Origin: Trichocoleus desertorum NBK24
GTDB taxonomy: Bacteria; Cyanobacteriota; Cyanobacteriia; FACHB-46
Length of the DNA: 64,000 bases
Assembly (NCBI RefSeq): GCF_030409055.1
Contig: NZ_CP116619.1
Span: 4,007,628 to 4,071,627, forward strand
Direction of reading: 5' to 3'
Below are positions 61,793-64,000 of this stretch, piece after piece (positions within the stretch are counted from its first letter, which is position 1; each line of letters starts with the position of its first letter). Below the pieces are notes generated by a model that was not told the origin of the DNA, did not search any database, and worked only from the letters and a program-made list of their open reading frames with translations. The translations under genes were made by a program, and so were the position numbers.

Positions 61793-62287
61793 ATGGATGC
61801 CGCTGCCACCTTAGCTATCTCTACCCCAACTTCCGTGGACACACGGGACAGTTTCGCCATGACGTTCGCGCCGTTATCGCTGGATGAGGTGTATCGGTTA
61901 GCGAACGATGCCGCCAATGGAGCGATCGTGGTCATGAGTGGCACGGTGCGGAACCAAACTGATGGCAAGCCTGTGGTGGCCCTAGAGTACCAAGCCTATG
62001 AACCAATGGCGCTGCGGGTTTTTCAGCAAATTGCGGCAGAAATTCGCCAACAATGGCCCGACGTACAACGAGTCGTAATTCATCACCGCACCGGACGTTT
62101 AGCGATCGGGGAGATTAGTGTACTAGTGGCAGTCGGTTGCCCCCACCGCTCAGAAGCTTTTGCTGCTTGCCAGTACGCGATCGACACCTTGAAACACAAC
62201 GCCCCCATCTGGAAAAAGGAGCATTGGGCCGATGGTTCTAGCAGTTGGGTCAGTATTGGTGCTTGTGAACAGTCTGAAGGGAATTGA
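61793..62287 (+). CDS. moaE: Molybdopterin synthase catalytic subunit
   Basis: Encodes 164 residues. MoaE motifs GAIVVMSGTVRNQTDGKPVV, LEYQAYEPMA, IHHRTGRLAIGEISVLVAV, and HRSEAFAACQYAIDTLKHNAPIWKKE with the catalytic lysines are intact. It transfers sulfur to precursor Z together with MoaD, for the molybdenum cofactor of nitrate reductase and similar enzymes. A 22-residue variable N terminus precedes the core; an ATG at 61859 is an alternative start. Last HIP1-bearing core gene before the AT-rich right edge. Confidence 0.93.
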   Translation: MDAAATLAISTPTSVDTRDSFAMTFAPLSLDEVYRLANDAANGAIVVMSGTVRNQTDGKPVVALEYQAYEPMALRVFQQIAAEIRQQWPDVQRVVIHHRTGRLAIGEISVLVAVGCPHRSEAFAACQYAIDTLKHNAPIWKKEHWADGSSSWVSIGACEQSEGN

Positions 62288-62696
62288 TAAGATCCCTGAA
62301 ATTATTGCTTATGCAACCCTGCATCATGCGAACAGACAGAAAATTCTGCTTAGTCTTATCTGTTAGCTAAGAATAACTTTCAAGTGGGATAACTCTGAAT
62401 TAAGGCTAGAATCTACTGGAGATTTCAGTCATCTTTGCTTGTATTTTGCCAAACATTATATTATGGATTTGATGCATTTGCACTGAGAAATCGTCTTATA
62501 CAATTGACAGGTTGGAAGGCAAAAGATAAATGGAGATTTGCTGTCTATCTAGCTCCAAGCAGCCATTACGTATCCTAATCTAAGCACCATCTTCTGAGAT
62601 GACAAAGCGAAATACTTCATGCATCCTCCACAAAAACATCAATGAATTGAATGTGGCAAATAATTTTTTGACAACAACTACCTCGAAGAAATTACT
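62288..62696. other. 409-bp AT-rich gap marking a composition boundary
   Basis: No gene recognised. A promoter-like TTGACA at 62504-62509 has TAAATG 17 bases downstream. From here to the window end there is no GCGATCGC site and the DNA is visibly AT-rich, unlike everything to the left. This suggests the junction with acquired DNA lies between moaE and 62,697. Confidence 0.5.
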
Positions 62697-64000
62697 GTGA
62701 TATTACATGATGCTATATTGCAAGTTTTGCGTGAGACAGAAAGACCTTTGTCTACACGTGAAATAGCAGATTATCTCAACCGAACGGGTCTGTATACTAG
62801 GGAAGATGGAACCCCTGTTGACAAAGAGCATATTCGACTTCACGTAATAAAACGCTCTGATATATTTGATAATCTTAACGGAAAAGTTGTTCTAACTTCT
62901 GACACGGGTTGGAAAAGCCTGTTAACTGCCTATTGGCAACTTTTTGATGTTCTTCGAAACTATTTCAGCCAGTCTGACCTACAATTTACGCTCGCTTCTT
63001 TGCTATTTTTGAAGCGAGCTTACGACATGAATAGCTTTGAATCAACATATCCAATACACAATGTTCCGAATCTATTTTCTGATCAACACACTGCATATGC
63101 TGAGAGATTAGTTCAAGAATTAGAGGATCTTGATAGACCTAATAATTCTCCTAGTATTTTTTCTGATTGTGCTCAACTACTGAAACGGCTTAATCAAGAA
63201 GCAAGAAAAACAATTCTTAGTGTTCTTGAGAGATTCGATACATCTAAGTATAGCGAAGAAGATTTTGGACCCATATTTGATTATTTTTTACACCAAATAT
63301 CTATAGAATTTTCAAATTCAACGACACCTTACACACCTAAGTATTTACAAAACCTTATGGTGGCTATTTTAGCTCCTGAGGCGGGTAAAAGACTTTATGA
63401 TCCTACATGTGGTTCAGGCGGTCTATTGATTGAGGCGCTAAGAGCTGTTGAGGGTAAACTAGATGCAAAAGGAACTGAAATAAATCACAGAATGGTCCAG
63501 TTTGGCTATATGAATCTGGTCATGAACGGTTTTTTTAATGTAGATTTAAGGACCACAGACTTTTTGGAGGAACTACATAGTAAAAGAACATACGACTATA
63601 TCATAGGAGATTTACCTTTAAACAGTGCCTACAAGCCAGATAGATATTATGACTTGTTTTATAAATGGGGAATGCAATCCCCAAAATCCGGAAAAGGATA
63701 TAGTGCCCCTGTACTTTTTGTGCTATCTAAAATGGCAGAAGATGGCAGGGCTGTTATTACAGTTTCTGAAAATTTATTGTTCAAAGGAGGTAAGGAAAAA
63801 GAGACTAGAGAATTATTAGTCCAGCAAGACATACTGGAGTGTGTAATCAGTTTACCTCAGGGGGCATTAAAACCTTATACTGATGCTAAATGTTCAATAT
63901 TAGTACTTAACAATAGAAAGCCACTAGAGCTTAAAAATAAAATTAAATTCATAGAAAGTACACTAACTTACAGTAATTCTAAGTCAATAGATGTAGATGC
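62697..64000 (+). CDS. HARE-HTH-like plus N6-adenine-methylase-fold protein (3' truncated by window edge)
   Basis: Open frame of 434 codons from a GTG at 62697 to the edge; an in-frame stop at 62661 limits the start. Residues 1-75 (ILHDAILQVLRETERPLSTR, EIADYLNRTGLY) form a winged-helix domain like HARE-HTH. A helical linker follows (about 75-210). From about 212 comes a type I HsdM-like methylase domain: TPKYLQNLMVAILAP, motif I DPTCGSGG at 235-242, and then GRAVITVSENLLFKGG. Motif IV, usually (N/D)PP(F/Y), reads Asp-Leu-Pro-Leu at 305-308, so methyl transfer is doubtful. No specificity or nuclease domain is visible before the edge. Probably part of a defence or restriction-related locus. 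Confidence 0.8.
   Translation, partial: MILHDAILQVLRETERPLSTREIADYLNRTGLYTREDGTPVDKEHIRLHVIKRSDIFDNLNGKVVLTSDTGWKSLLTAYWQLFDVLRNYFSQSDLQFTLASLLFLKRAYDMNSFESTYPIHNVPNLFSDQHTAYAERLVQELEDLDRPNNSPSIFSDCAQLLKRLNQEARKTILSVLERFDTSKYSEEDFGPIFDYFLHQISIEFSNSTTPYTPKYLQNLMVAILAPEAGKRLYDPTCGSGGLLIEALRAVEGKLDAKGTEINHRMVQFGYMNLVMNGFFNVDLRTTDFLEELHSKRTYDYIIGDLPLNSAYKPDRYYDLFYKWGMQSPKSGKGYSAPVLFVLSKMAEDGRAVITVSENLLFKGGKEKETRELLVQQDILECVISLPQGALKPYTDAKCSILVLNNRKPLELKNKIKFIESTLTYSNSKSIDVD

Noticed and set aside
1-64000. tRNA, rRNA genes or CRISPR arrays
   Set aside because: Intergenic gaps were read for cloverleaf T-arm strings, rRNA-like sequence and regularly spaced repeats; none was found.

Overview
This window is chromosomal DNA from a cyanobacterium. 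The palindrome GCGATCGC (HIP1) recurs throughout, and many genes are cyanobacterial types: a DUF3288 protein, a four-ACT-domain aspartate kinase, a 149-residue Ndk started at TTG, a DUF3417-type glucan phosphorylase, a probable NdhP peptide and an orthocaspase. Base composition and gene set fit a larger-genome Leptolyngbya/Trichocoleus-like lineage, but this placement is an inference. I see no rRNA, tRNA or CRISPR array.

Layout. 1-6.9 kb: the 3' part of a CadD-type transporter, a DUF3288 protein, a division pair (FtsL-like protein plus FtsI), a thioredoxin-like DUF255 protein and a DUF29 protein. 7.0-10.3 kb: a pentapeptide-repeat membrane protein gene cut in two by an IS630-family element; the TA target duplication and the terminal repeats can be read directly, and excision in silico restores one 661-codon frame. 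10.4-19.9 kb: clpP, an unknown protein, a TerC-type transporter, ndk, speA, glgP and a DUF429 protein. 20-27.1 kb: a glutathione S-transferase, znuA-znuC (no permease gene), an MscS channel, ribD and a conserved membrane protein. 27.2-34.4 kb: a polar amino-acid ABC transporter whose ATPase gene is separated from the binding protein and permeases by about 3 kb of accessory genes, including an internally deleted HNH endonuclease. 34.5-44.3 kb: a catalytically substituted (Tyr/Ser) orthocaspase, sat, mnmA, a SPOR-like secreted protein, nnr and a ParA/coiled-coil pair resembling the carboxysome-positioning McdA/McdB system. 44.5-62.3 kb: lysC, ExbB/ExbD, two large hybrid histidine kinases (one with a canonical LOV domain and an AhpD-like domain), a response regulator, an MBL-fold protein, a probable NdhP, a DNA glycosylase, a GerMN lipoprotein, mgtE, pyrB and moaE.

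Right edge. After moaE (62,288 onward) the DNA becomes visibly AT-rich and lacks HIP1. It carries the start of a gene for a winged-helix (HARE-HTH-like) plus N6-adenine-methylase-fold protein that runs off the window. Its catalytic motif IV is degenerate (Asp-Leu-Pro-Leu). This is the likeliest entry into an accessory or defence region and the part of the window most worth extending.

Most intergenic gaps between convergent genes hold G/C-rich palindromes that probably act as bidirectional terminators. Several genes have starts decided by a Shine-Dalgarno sequence rather than by the longest frame (ndk, znuA, ribD, mnmA, the FtsL-like gene and the McdB-like gene).
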